64,000 nucleotides of DNA from Nemorincola caseinilytica (GTDB taxonomy: Bacteria > Bacteroidota > Bacteroidia > Chitinophagales > Chitinophagaceae): assembly GCF_039540515.1 (NCBI RefSeq), contig NZ_BAABFA010000004.1, forward strand, positions 248,001 through 312,000. Direction: 5' to 3'. A program made the position numbers and the translations under genes. Below are positions 17,879-26,274 of the stretch, one piece after another. The notes beneath the pieces are model-generated. The model was not told where the DNA came from, ran no database searches, and saw only the letters and a program-made list of their open reading frames with translations. The first letter of the stretch is position 1; each line of letters starts with the position of its first letter.

Positions 17879-18247
17879 TTATTTCCCGAACAGATATTTT
17901 ATAGATACGAGCAACAGGAAGCCGCCGAACACTTTTTTCAGTGTGGCCTCGGGCATGCCCAGGGCTACCTTGCTGCCCAGGAAACTGCCCGCTATAAAGG
18001 CCACGCCCAGCATGGCGGCCGTTCTTACATCTACGAAGCCTGCCTTGTAGTAGTTGATGACGCCCAGTATGCCTACGGGCATCATCAGCAGGGTGAGGGA
18101 GGTGCCCTGTGCCATCTTCTGGCTGAAGGCCATAAAAAATACCAGTGACGGCACTATGACCATGCCGCCGCCTATGCCTACCATGCCGCTAAGCATGCCG
18201 GCCGCCAGGCCTATTACCAGTAATCCTGCTATAGTTGCTATGCTCAT
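17879..18247 (-). CDS. Half-size TauE/SafE (TSUP) family membrane protein
   Basis: 122 residues from the ATG at 18,247 (MSIATIAGLLV). An upstream TTG is less likely. It has four helices: IAGLLVIGLAAGMLSGMVG with the family GIGGG loop, IVPSLVFFMAF, TSLTLLMMPVGILGVIN, and VAFIAGSFLGSKVAL. Full-length TSUP transporters carry two such repeats in about 250 residues, so this is a single-repeat form that would need to dimerise. Such short members are common in Bacteroidota. The family exports sulfite, sulfoacetate or related anions, and the substrate is unknown here. It converges with the receiver gene with a 2-base gap. Confidence 0.85.
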   Translation of the reverse strand: MSIATIAGLLVIGLAAGMLSGMVGIGGGMVIVPSLVFFMAFSQKMAQGTSLTLLMMPVGILGVINYYKAGFVDVRTAAMLGVAFIAGSFLGSKVALGMPEATLKKVFGGFLLLVSIKYLFGK

Positions 18248-18387
18248 CTTTGGGTGTCTTCTTTCGTGTATTAAAGTTACCAAGGGCAGCTTTTCCTGCC
18301 AAAATAAATGTGGGCAGGCATACTCATGTTTTCCCGAAGCTATAGATCGTTTTCCCGTTTTTTGAAAGCAGGCATCGCAGGCTCATC

Positions 18388-18395
18388 TACTTTTG
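18388..18395 (+). promoter_or_regulatory. -7 promoter box of the haem operon
   Basis: TACTTTTG is an exact TAnnTTTG. A TTTG at 18,361-18,364 lies 23 bases upstream, a little far for a -33 box. Transcription from here would give a leader of about 250 bases. Confidence 0.55.
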
Positions 18396-18651
18396 CGCCA
18401 TCAATAACACTTGCTCCCACCTGCCGCTGATAACGGCGAGTTTTTAATGACGATAGCTGTCATTATGCGTTGCTCCCGCATAGACAATATTTAAGAAGAT
18501 GCTGCGGTAGTATGCCGTAGAAAATGGTGTGCCGCCCCGCTCTGCCTGTTGCTGCTGTTACCGGGAGCAAGAAGGTCGCATGCATGTAATGGGCGAGCGG
18601 GGTTGGCCACCACCAAATGAAAAGTATAAAAAAGAACATAAACCAACAGAA
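18396..18651 (+). promoter_or_regulatory. Long structured 5' leader of the haem operon
   Basis: This 250-base stretch has no gene. It contains several pairings. CTTGCTCCC (18,410-18,418) and TTGCTCCCG (18,470-18,478) can each pair with the same CGGGAGCAAG (18,562-18,571), so the two helices exclude one another. CCCCGCT (18,535-18,541) pairs with AGCGGGG (18,596-18,602), extended by GGTG/CACC. ATGAC/GTCAT makes a small hairpin at 18,447-18,463. Mutually exclusive helices suggest an attenuator or riboswitch-like switch. I checked for cobalamin and TPP consensus boxes by eye and found neither. Confidence 0.4.
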
Positions 18652-19914
18652 ATGAAAAAACAGATACTAATAGGAGCAATGGCCCTGGCAGCAATGAACG
18701 TGGGCGCACAAGTGGTGGTAGATACCGTATATACAGGTGCAGGCTACGCCAATAACATATGGTACAGCCTGGCCAACGATAACCAGGGCACTGCACCCAA
18801 GAACAACTGGGACCTCGCATTCGATGCATCGGGTTTTGGGTCTACCATACACATCAATACCATAGCAGGTGCCATGCTGTGGAACTACCCCAATAGCGCG
18901 GCCGCCGGCTGGGCCTCGGTAGATACTACCGGCCTGTATACATGGCCTGCGCGTTATAATTCAGACACATCGTGGGAACTGGGCGCCATGGGCCGCTATG
19001 CCAATGCCGGAGACCCTACCGACCTGGACTGGGGCCACTATAACATGACCACACATGCCATAACAGGCGATTCTATATATATCGTAAAACTGGGGGATGG
19101 CAGCTACAAGAAACTGGTGATAGAGAGCCTGATAAGCGGCACCTATAGTTTCAAATACGCCAACCTCGATGGCACCAGCCCACAGACCGCTACACTTGCA
19201 AAGTCGGCCTACACAGGTAAGAACTTCGGTTACTACTCGCTGCAGACCAATGCCGCCCTGGACCGCGAGCCTGCAACGGCCAACTGGGACCTTTTCTTTG
19301 GCCAGTATACCACCTTCATACCCGTAGCATATGGTGTTACAGGTGTACTTGCCAACAGGGGTGTACAGGTGGCCAAATTCACCGCCCTTGTAGACAAGAC
19401 CACTTTCACAGCCTATTCTACCGGCACCTTCAAGACGGCCATCAATACTATAGGCTACAACTGGAAGAGCTACAACAGCAGCACCATGGCCTACGATATA
19501 AAGGACTCGGTAGTATACTTTGCAGAGACCAGCAATGGCGAGATATGGAAAATGATCTTCACAGGTTTTGCCAGCTCTAACGGCGCCATGATGTTCTCTA
19601 AAGAGAAGCTGTTCACACCGCCTACATCTGTGAATGGTGCAGCATCAACTGTGGCAAGCGTGGCTGTATATCCTAACCCTACAAGCGCCACGACCAGTCA
19701 GGCCAATGTGATATACAGCTTCCCTATGGCCGTGACAGCAGCCAATATCATCATCACCGACATCACCGGCAGGACCGTACTTGCCGATGTGCTGGATGGT
19801 GCTACAGGTATGCACCAGTATGTGATACCTACTGCCAACCTGCTGCCCGGGCTGTATATAATAAATATATCGGCAGGCCGGTATAGCACACAGCAGAAAC
19901 TTATAATGAACTAA
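18652..19914 (+). CDS. HmuY-like protein with type IX secretion (T9SS) sorting domain
   Basis: 420 residues from MKKQ at 18,652; upstream in-frame starts lie in the leader and give a cysteine-rich, non-signal N-terminus. A signal peptide ends at about VGAQ (residue 20). Two copies of an HmuY-like pattern follow: NIWYSLANDNQG, NWDLAFDASGFG, ANWDLFFGQYTTF and INTIGYNWKSYNS. These last motifs recur in the HmuY lipoprotein at the operon end. The C-terminal 80 residues are a T9SS type A sorting domain (VYPNPTSATTS, IIITDITGRTV, LLPGLYIINIS). It should be secreted or surface-attached and bind haem or a related porphyrin, by analogy with P. gingivalis HmuY. A strong hairpin separates it from the next gene. 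Confidence 0.8.
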   Translation: MKKQILIGAMALAAMNVGAQVVVDTVYTGAGYANNIWYSLANDNQGTAPKNNWDLAFDASGFGSTIHINTIAGAMLWNYPNSAAAGWASVDTTGLYTWPARYNSDTSWELGAMGRYANAGDPTDLDWGHYNMTTHAITGDSIYIVKLGDGSYKKLVIESLISGTYSFKYANLDGTSPQTATLAKSAYTGKNFGYYSLQTNAALDREPATANWDLFFGQYTTFIPVAYGVTGVLANRGVQVAKFTALVDKTTFTAYSTGTFKTAINTIGYNWKSYNSSTMAYDIKDSVVYFAETSNGEIWKMIFTGFASSNGAMMFSKEKLFTPPTSVNGAASTVASVAVYPNPTSATTSQANVIYSFPMAVTAANIIITDITGRTVLADVLDGATGMHQYVIPTANLLPGLYIINISAGRYSTQQKLIMN

Positions 19915-19948
19915 ACCAACAGACAGGACATAACACTATAAAGCAATA

Positions 19949-19975
19949 GCCCGCTGCGCTAACTGCGCAGCGGGC
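19949..19975 (+). other. Strong hairpin between HmuY-like and chelatase genes
   Basis: GCCCGCTGCGC (19,949-19,959) and GCGCAGCGGGC (19,965-19,975) form a perfect 11-bp stem with a TAACT loop. It lacks a U-tract, so it more likely protects the 3' end of the HmuY-like message or causes partial termination than fully stops transcription. Confidence 0.6.
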
Positions 19976-19998
19976 CTATAAATAACCACCGAACGACA

Positions 19999-20967
19999 AT
20001 GAACAAAGCAAGAAGAATAATAACAACATGCCTGCTGGCGATAGCCGGTATGGGAATGCTGGCAAGTTGCGGCAGTAAAGGCAATGACAGCGACAGCGGC
20101 GAGAACCACGAAAAAGCTGCCGGGGAGAAAAAGATAGGGCTGCTGATGGTGAACCACGGATCGCGCTCGGAGACATGGCGCAATGCCCTGCTGGACCTGG
20201 AAAAACGCGTGACCGACACCATACTGGGCGGCGGTAAGATAAAAGGCATCAAAACGGCATTTATGGAATATACCGAGCCGTCTATAGCTACCCGCCTGAA
20301 GGAGTTCGACGCAGAGGGGTATACCGATGTGGTGATAGTGCCTGTGTTCCTTACCGTGAGCACACACTCCTTCGATGACATACCTACCATTGTGGGCCTG
20401 AAGGAAGATCCGCAGTCTATGGAATCGCTGAAGATAGAGAAGATAGAGCGCTATACAGCCAAGGCCAAAGTACACATAGCGCCCCTGCTGGACTTTACCG
20501 ATGTACTGCAGAAGAACCTGCAGCGCCGTGCTGCGGCCCTGTCTAAGACGCCGGCCGATGAGGCCCTGGTGCTGATAGCCTATGGCGATCATACCTATAA
20601 CACAGAATGGACCGCCCTGCTGAACAAGGTAGGCGCTTATGTGCAGCAGAATACCGGCATACATGGTTTTGCTTACGGCTGGTGCGGGCATGTGGCCAGC
20701 TACAGCCCCGACTCTACCACCGTGGCCATAAAGCGCGGCCTGAAGGACGCTAAGAAAGCCATAGTGATACCTGTGCTGGTGGCGCACGACGAGATGTTCC
20801 AGGTGAAGATAATAGGCGATGGTATAGCCAAGATACCCGATGCCAAGAACAAAGTGACCTATGTGGCCGATGCCATACTGCCCGATGAGAACGTGCAGAA
20901 CTGGGTAGTGGATATAACCGGCAAGTATGCCGACAAAGTAATGAATGAAGGAGTTGCAAAACAGTAG
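19999..20967 (+). CDS. Lipoprotein CbiX/CbiK-type tetrapyrrole chelatase
   Basis: 322 residues with a lipoprotein signal peptide: the lipobox LASC puts the lipidated cysteine at residue 24, followed by a serine/aspartate-rich linker. The body has two chelatase halves. The first has LLMVNHGSRSETW and VPVFLTVSTHSFDDIP. The second has VLIAYGDHTYNTEW and IPVLVAHDEMFQVK. The histidines are the expected metal ligands. Cytoplasmic relatives insert cobalt into sirohydrochlorin. A lipid-anchored, exported copy in a haem-uptake operon points instead to handling porphyrins or metal outside the cytoplasm, perhaps removing or inserting iron. That is inferred from location and neighbours. The start ATG at 19,999 follows the hairpin by 23 bases. 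Confidence 0.85.
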   Translation: MNKARRIITTCLLAIAGMGMLASCGSKGNDSDSGENHEKAAGEKKIGLLMVNHGSRSETWRNALLDLEKRVTDTILGGGKIKGIKTAFMEYTEPSIATRLKEFDAEGYTDVVIVPVFLTVSTHSFDDIPTIVGLKEDPQSMESLKIEKIERYTAKAKVHIAPLLDFTDVLQKNLQRRAAALSKTPADEALVLIAYGDHTYNTEWTALLNKVGAYVQQNTGIHGFAYGWCGHVASYSPDSTTVAIKRGLKDAKKAIVIPVLVAHDEMFQVKIIGDGIAKIPDAKNKVTYVADAILPDENVQNWVVDITGKYADKVMNEGVAKQ

Positions 20968-20968
20968 G

Positions 20969-21541
20969 ATGCCCGTAAAGAAATTCACAAAGCTGAGGCG
21001 GCTGAACATAGCCACGCACCGCGACCTGGGTTATTTTTTCTCTACGCTCATAGTGGTGTACTGCCTGTCGGGCCTGGCGCTGAACCATGTAGATGACTGG
21101 AACCCCGATTTCATCATCACCAAAAAAGACATAAAGATAAGCGAGGCCATGCTGCCCGGCGCTGTAGATAAGCCACTTATAGACAGCCTGGGCCGTATGG
21201 TGGGCGAGGAAAAGTACAAGGTATACGATGTGCCTACGAAAGGACAGGTGAAGATCTATTACGACAATGCCTCCTTTCATGTGAACTTCGATACGCATAC
21301 GGGAGTATATGAGAAGGTGGCCCGCAGGCCGCTGTTCTACCAGTCCAATCTTTTTCACCGCAACAGTGTGAAGGGGTGGCGATGGTTCGCCGATGTTTTT
21401 GCGGTAGCGCTCATATTGCTCAATATCACCGGGCTGTTCATACTGAAGGGCAAGCACGGCCTGGGTGGCAGGGGCAAGTGGTGGATGGCCGCAGGGCTGC
21501 TGCCACCCATCATATTCTATATCATTCACGAGCTTTCATAA
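20969..21541 (+). CDS. PepSY-associated membrane protein
   Basis: 190 residues from MPVKKF at 20,969, two bases after the chelatase stop. A first helix (FFSTLIVVYCLSGLALNH) carries histidines near its end, a pattern of PepSY-TM proteins. A periplasmic domain follows (about 45-130) with KVYDVPTKGQVKIYYD and FDTHTGVYEKVARRP. Then come two more helices (FADVFAVALILLNITGLFIL and WMAAGLLPPIIFYIIHEL). PepSY-TM proteins are commonly linked to TonB receptors in iron and haem uptake, sometimes as haem-binding electron carriers. Here the gene is embedded in such an operon and may reduce or pass on iron. The exact role is not known. Confidence 0.82.
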   Translation: MPVKKFTKLRRLNIATHRDLGYFFSTLIVVYCLSGLALNHVDDWNPDFIITKKDIKISEAMLPGAVDKPLIDSLGRMVGEEKYKVYDVPTKGQVKIYYDNASFHVNFDTHTGVYEKVARRPLFYQSNLFHRNSVKGWRWFADVFAVALILLNITGLFILKGKHGLGGRGKWWMAAGLLPPIIFYIIHELS

Positions 21542-21552
21542 CTGAGGAGGAT

Positions 21553-21879
21553 ATGTGCAATTACAATACGCTTAAGAACTGCAGGCACGGCTATGTGGTG
21601 CAGTGCAGGAACTGCGACCATATACAGGTGGCCTTTGGCACTACTATACTGTCGCTCACGCGGGCACAGTACTATGAATACCTGGCACAGGTGCAGGAAC
21701 AGTACGATGAGCATCACAAGATCATGCCATGGGACCAGAAGGCCATACACCTGCCTACTGCGGCAAAGGGTGTGGCCATGATATATACCGTGAGCGAATT
21801 GCACATACTGCTGGATATGCTGAAAGAAGGAAGAAAAAAACTGGAATACAACGACCTTTTCGTTTTCAATGAGAACTAG
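21553..21879 (+). CDS. Small DUF6686-like protein
   Basis: 108 residues from the ATG at 21,553, preceded by a purine-rich GAGGAGG that is an unusually good ribosome-binding site for this genome. It begins MCNYNTLKNCRHGYVVQC, then CDHIQVAFGTTILSL, so four cysteines and two histidines cluster in the first 30 residues and may bind metal. The rest is helical (RAQYYEYLAQVQEQYDEHH). It resembles small Bacteroidota proteins of the DUF6686 family, often near iron-uptake genes. This assignment is from memory of the pattern. Its stop lies inside the TonB receptor gene (an 11-base overlap), so translation of the two is probably coupled. Confidence 0.65.
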   Translation: MCNYNTLKNCRHGYVVQCRNCDHIQVAFGTTILSLTRAQYYEYLAQVQEQYDEHHKIMPWDQKAIHLPTAAKGVAMIYTVSELHILLDMLKEGRKKLEYNDLFVFNEN

Positions 21880-24181
21880 ATATTTTCCTAAAGTACTGGC
21901 AGCCTGCCTCCCTCTACTGGGTAGAGGGTCTGGGAGAGGTCTCCTGTTGTGTGGCCTGCTGCTGGCCGCAGCCAGTGCGAACGCGCAATATGTGCGGCTT
22001 ATGACCAGCGGCGACCAGCACCCGTCTTCGGTAAAGGTGATCCTCACACCATCTGCCAAAGGCGCTGCTGATATAGTGATAGTGACCGATGCCGATGGTA
22101 AGGCAAAGCTGCCCGCAGCGGGATATCCCTACCGCATAGCCGTACACGATATGAGCTATGAGAATGTGCATGATACCATTGGCGGGCCGTATGACAAGGT
22201 GATATGGCTGGATGCCAAGACCATGAGCCCCGTAGTGATAACGGGCCAGTACCAGGCCACCAGTGCCGATAATGCAGTGCAGCGGGTAGAGGTGATAGAC
22301 CGTAAAAAGATAGATGCCATGGCAGCGCAGAACCTGCGCGATGTGCTTACCAACCAACTGGAGGTTCGGCTGGAGTATGACGCCATATTCGGCTCGTCTA
22401 TGAATATGCAGGGCAGCCGCCGCTATGGCGCCGATGCCAAGATATTGATAGATGGTGTGCCTGTAGTAGGCAAGCAGGATGGCGCTATAGACCTGTCGCA
22501 GGTGAACCTGGCCAACATAGAGCGTATAGAGATCATAAAAGGCCCCATGTCGGTATCATACGGTACCGATGCCATAGCAGGTACAGTGAACCTCATTACC
22601 AAAAAGACCGTAAAGAACAAGGTAGAGGCGCAGGCAGGTACCTATTACGAAACCCCCGGCACCTACAATGTGAATGTGGGAGGAGGGTTTCACCGGAAAG
22701 CGCATTCGCTGCGTGTAGATGGTTTCAGGAATTTCTTTGGCGGGTGGAAGCCCGGCAATGGTGCCAGCTTCTTCGACTTCAGCGACCGCCCGGCCGATAC
22801 ATCGCGGGCCATGCTGTGGAAACCGCGCGAGCAGTACCAGGGCGCATTGCAATATATATACACTCACGGCAAAACCTCGGTGAACTACAAGGGCAGCTAT
22901 TTTTACGAGGTGATTACTGATAGGGGTATGCCCATGCAGCCCTATTACGAAATGGCCATAGACAGGCGCTACCATACTTACCGCAGAGACAATGCCGTGT
23001 TCCTGAACACAGATGTGGCCGGGGGGAAACATATAAATGTATTTGCCGCCTACAACGCCTATAAACGTGTGAAGACCGAGGGTGTGAACGACCTTACCAC
23101 CCTTACCGAGAACAGGGATCCGGCCTTGCAGGATATTTCTTATTACAACGAGTTCAACAGCAGGGGCGTACTGACATCGGGCAACAGCAACAAGAAGCTG
23201 GACTATGAGGTGGGCTATGATGTGAACATCCAATTCGCAAATAGCACGCAGATAGTGGACCGCAGGCAGCAGATGGGCAACTATGCGCTCTATGGAAGCG
23301 CAGAGTACAGGCCGTTCTCTCAGCTTACGGTAAGGCCGGGCCTGAGATATGGCTACAATACCCGCTACGATGCGCCGCTCATACCGTCGGTGAACCTGAT
23401 GTACAAGCCTGATAGCAGGCTTGCCTTCCGTGCATCGTATGCCAAAGGCTTTCGCCAGCCCGACCTGAAGGACCTCTACTTCGAACTGGTGGACATAAAC
23501 CACGATATTCATGGCAATCCCGACCTGAAGGCAGAATATTCGGATAACTACCTGGCATCGGTCAGCTATAACGGCAGGACCAACGATGTAGCTTACAGGA
23601 CCAGCATATCGGCCTACTACAACCGTGTGAACGACCTGATAACACTGGTGCAGAAGGTGGGTGGTGGCCCTACGGAGTACTGGTACCAGAACATATCGTT
23701 CTTCGTTACCAAAGGCCTGCAGGCCACTGCCGATGTATCGGTAGGTGCATTCGCAATTTCTGTGGGTGGCTCTTACCTGGGCACTTACAATCAACTCTCG
23801 GAAACAGAAGACCTGCCCGAGTTCAGCTATTCGCCCGAGGCAAGGAGTAGTATCACCTATACCAATAAGCAATATGGCTTCTCTGTATCGGCATTTTACA
23901 AGTATACAGGCCGGGCCATACGCTATGTATGGAATGATGATGCGGATATGGCCGTGCAGGCAAGAATGAACGACTATACCATTGCCGACCTTACGATGTC
24001 GAAGCAGTTCTTCAAAAAACGTTTGAACATATCGGCCGGTTGCAAGAACCTCTTCGATGTGGCCAATGTAGCGGCCACGCAGGGTGGCGGCGGTGGCGTG
24101 CATGCTGCTACTACGTCATCTGCGGCCATAAGCATGGGCCGGTATTATTTTGTAGGCACCCAATACAATTTCTCTAAATAA
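21869..24181 (+). CDS. TonB-dependent outer-membrane receptor, HmuR-like
   Basis: 770 residues. The signal peptide (1-37, ending ANAQ) is split by a palindromic repeat that adds GRGSGRG between two hydrophobic stretches. An N-terminal carboxypeptidase-like beta-domain follows (TPSAKGAADIVIVTDADGK). The plug domain is at about 115-230: IDAMAAQNLRDVLTNQ, QGSRRYGADAKILIDGVPV, VNLANIERIEIIKGPMSV. A 22-strand barrel ends with an aromatic C-terminus (GTQYNFSK). It should import a haem-like ligand across the outer membrane using TonB, and the operon supports haem. The stop overlaps the next ATG (TAATG), so the HmuY lipoprotein is coupled to it. Confidence 0.92.
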   Translation: MRTRYFPKVLAACLPLLGRGSGRGLLLCGLLLAAASANAQYVRLMTSGDQHPSSVKVILTPSAKGAADIVIVTDADGKAKLPAAGYPYRIAVHDMSYENVHDTIGGPYDKVIWLDAKTMSPVVITGQYQATSADNAVQRVEVIDRKKIDAMAAQNLRDVLTNQLEVRLEYDAIFGSSMNMQGSRRYGADAKILIDGVPVVGKQDGAIDLSQVNLANIERIEIIKGPMSVSYGTDAIAGTVNLITKKTVKNKVEAQAGTYYETPGTYNVNVGGGFHRKAHSLRVDGFRNFFGGWKPGNGASFFDFSDRPADTSRAMLWKPREQYQGALQYIYTHGKTSVNYKGSYFYEVITDRGMPMQPYYEMAIDRRYHTYRRDNAVFLNTDVAGGKHINVFAAYNAYKRVKTEGVNDLTTLTENRDPALQDISYYNEFNSRGVLTSGNSNKKLDYEVGYDVNIQFANSTQIVDRRQQMGNYALYGSAEYRPFSQLTVRPGLRYGYNTRYDAPLIPSVNLMYKPDSRLAFRASYAKGFRQPDLKDLYFELVDINHDIHGNPDLKAEYSDNYLASVSYNGRTNDVAYRTSISAYYNRVNDLITLVQKVGGGPTEYWYQNISFFVTKGLQATADVSVGAFAISVGGSYLGTYNQLSETEDLPEFSYSPEARSSITYTNKQYGFSVSAFYKYTGRAIRYVWNDDADMAVQARMNDYTIADLTMSKQFFKKRLNISAGCKNLFDVANVAATQGGGGGVHAATTSSAAISMGRYYFVGTQYNFSK
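21907..21939 (+). repeat. Type I palindromic repeat inside the TonB receptor signal peptide
   Basis: A 33-base element in plus orientation. Its hairpin is CCCTCTAC-TGG-GTAGAGGG. Compared with other copies, C-to-A at position 10 and G-to-T at position 16 keep the stem paired. It adds exactly 11 codons in frame. Confidence 0.8.
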
Positions 24182-25173
24182 TGGTGTGGAAAGAACTGTT
24201 ATATCGCTCTGTCATTGTCAGCCTGTTCTTTATGGCATCGTGTACGCGCGGCGAGCTACCAATAGAGCCCCATGCCTCGGGCAATGTGACCAAGGCCGGT
24301 GTGGACCTGGATCCTACCTATAAGTACCAGGTATATTACGACCTGCGCACCAATACGGTAGTAGGCCGCAATATAAAGTCGGTATGGGATATAGGCCTTG
24401 AGACCACAGCCGATGGCTACCATGTGGTGCTGAACGGATCGAAGGCGATGTTCGCCTTTGCTACTGCCAAGACCGATCTGTCTGCAGTTTCCTTTGCCGA
24501 TACCGCTGGCTATGCCGCTGGTAAAAAGTGCGACTCTCACACGGGAAGCCCGGACAGTACGGCCATAGGCGACTGGCGTACCACGAAGCCTGTATACATC
24601 ATAGACCGCGGGGTGAACGAAATGGGCCAACAGGTAGGGTGGGCAAAGTTGCAGGTGCTTTCCGTTACCGACTCTTCTTACCAGGTGCGCTTTGCATCGC
24701 TGGACAATACAGGAGAGGCGACCACCATCACTGTGCGCAAGGACAGTGCATACAACCTTGCATTCGTATCTTTTACTACCAACGAACAATTCCTGGTAGA
24801 ACCTCCAAAACATACCTGGGACCTCACATTTACCCAGTATACCTTCATCTTTTACGATCAGACGCCACCTGTTCCATACCTTGTAACGGGTTGCCTGCTG
24901 AACCGCTACAATACGGTGGCCTACCTGGACACTGCTACATCATTTGCCGATATATCCTATGGCAACATCAAAACAGGCGAACTGACCAATGATATCAATA
25001 CCATAGGCTATGACTGGAAGGTATATACCAGCTCTGGCAACTATGTGGTAAGGGCAAAGAACAGCTATGTGATACGCGATGCCGATGGCATCTATTACAA
25101 GCTCCATTTCACAGGCTTTTACAGCGCTACAGGCGCAAAGGGCAGCCCGCAGTGGGAGTTCCAGCAATTATAG
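24181..25173 (+). CDS. HmuY-family haem-binding lipoprotein
   Basis: 330 residues. The signal peptide ends in the lipobox FFMASC (lipidated Cys20). The body shows HmuY blocks: YYDLRTNTVVGRNIKSVWDIG, HTWDLTFTQYTFIF, INTIGYDWKVYTSSGNYV and YYKLHFTGFYSATGAKG. P. gingivalis HmuY is a lipoprotein that takes haem from haemoglobin and passes it to the receptor HmuR. The same roles are likely here, with the receptor encoded directly upstream and coupled by TAATG. It also shares motifs with the T9SS HmuY-like gene that opens the operon. It ends flush with the convergent ABC permease gene. Confidence 0.88.
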   Translation: MVWKELLYRSVIVSLFFMASCTRGELPIEPHASGNVTKAGVDLDPTYKYQVYYDLRTNTVVGRNIKSVWDIGLETTADGYHVVLNGSKAMFAFATAKTDLSAVSFADTAGYAAGKKCDSHTGSPDSTAIGDWRTTKPVYIIDRGVNEMGQQVGWAKLQVLSVTDSSYQVRFASLDNTGEATTITVRKDSAYNLAFVSFTTNEQFLVEPPKHTWDLTFTQYTFIFYDQTPPVPYLVTGCLLNRYNTVAYLDTATSFADISYGNIKTGELTNDINTIGYDWKVYTSSGNYVVRAKNSYVIRDADGIYYKLHFTGFYSATGAKGSPQWEFQQL

Positions 25174-26274
25174 TCACATAGGACCATCCTGTGGTTCGTA
25201 GTTGCGGTAGAAGAGTGCGAACAGGATAACGGATAGCGCCAGCTCTACAGCTATGAGCGGCCCCAGATCGAAGGAGGCAAGAAAGAGCAGGGTAGCAAAG
25301 AACAATACCACAACGATGAGCATGTAGCGGTCGCTGGACACACCCGGTACATATTGTAGCGATGTATAGAGCAGCATTTGCGACATGGCCACAGCATACA
25401 ACTGCAGCATCACCTGCCACGACAGCGCATGACGGCTGTTGAGCAGCAAGAAAGCTATCTCTGGCAGGAAGATAATAGCATAGGTAAATACGATGGTAAG
25501 GAATATGCTCACTGTGCTCACCGGCATATTGCGCAGGAATGCCAGCCGTGTCTCTGCGAACCTGAGGTAATACATAGGCAGCAGCGAATGCGCCGATATA
25601 AGGAACATCATCAATACCGCTACCGACTCTTTGTTTATCTCTACCTGGTTGGCGGCTATCATGCCCTGCAGCAGCAGTATCGATAGTACTTTCAGGCCCA
25701 CGAATGTGCCCTTGCGCATATTGAGCGAGTAGTGCAGCAGGAAGGTGACGGGCCGCTTGCGCATGCCCTGCATGAATATGGGCAGTGGCGGTAAAAGCTG
25801 CTTCCATGTGCTGTTCACGGTGTCGCGGTGCAGCATGGCCGATACCACGCACAGCAGCATTTGGTATACCAGGAAGATGGAGGCATACAGCGGTTGCCCG
25901 TGCGCCATACCTACCGTCACCGTGATGCCGCCATACACCAGCACGGGCAGCATCATTTGCACATGGCAAAAGAACCACAGCCGGAATTGCCTGCCATTGC
26001 TAAGGGCCTGCATGGTATACAGGTAGCTGCCGGCAGGGTTGCGGAGTTCTTTGTGGCAATAGAGTATGCACTTTACATCGTACATCAGCCATATCACCAT
26101 TGCGCCTACCAGGAAGCGGACATCGGAAGTGATGTTCTGCATCAGGTAGTGGTGCATGTCTATAGTGGCCTTGCCGTTCAGCAACCCGAAAAGCAGCAGG
26201 AACAATACAAGGAAGAACCCGGTATTGATTTTGTAGTACTGTGCTACTATGGCTTTCGAGAGCAGCTTGTTCAC
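25174..26274 (-). CDS. ABC transporter permease-like membrane protein
   Basis: 366 residues with about nine to ten helices (for example FFLVLFLLLFGLLNGK, FLVGAMVIWLMYDVKC, LVYGGITVTVGMAHG, VSIFLTIVFTYAIIFLPEIAFLL). No soluble domain of note. It starts at a GTG (26,274) that overlaps the stop of the ATPase gene (GTGA), and no ATG lies nearby, so translation is probably coupled to it. The arrangement, one short ATPase plus one membrane protein, fits an export-type or antibiotic/lipid-type ABC transporter. The substrate is unknown. The gene ends exactly where the haem operon ends, on the opposite strand. Confidence 0.78.
   Translation of the reverse strand: MNKLLSKAIVAQYYKINTGFFLVLFLLLFGLLNGKATIDMHHYLMQNITSDVRFLVGAMVIWLMYDVKCILYCHKELRNPAGSYLYTMQALSNGRQFRLWFFCHVQMMLPVLVYGGITVTVGMAHGQPLYASIFLVYQMLLCVVSAMLHRDTVNSTWKQLLPPLPIFMQGMRKRPVTFLLHYSLNMRKGTFVGLKVLSILLLQGMIAANQVEINKESVAVLMMFLISAHSLLPMYYLRFAETRLAFLRNMPVSTVSIFLTIVFTYAIIFLPEIAFLLLNSRHALSWQVMLQLYAVAMSQMLLYTSLQYVPGVSSDRYMLIVVVLFFATLLFLASFDLGPLIAVELALSVILFALFYRNYEPQDGPM

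Noticed and set aside
18396..18651. A cobalamin or TPP riboswitch in the haem-operon leader.
   Set aside because: The conserved boxes of those classes are not present; only an unclassified structured leader is claimed.
22556..24103. A 515-residue minus-strand frame opposite the TonB receptor gene.
   Set aside because: Same reasoning: shadow of a well-supported gene.
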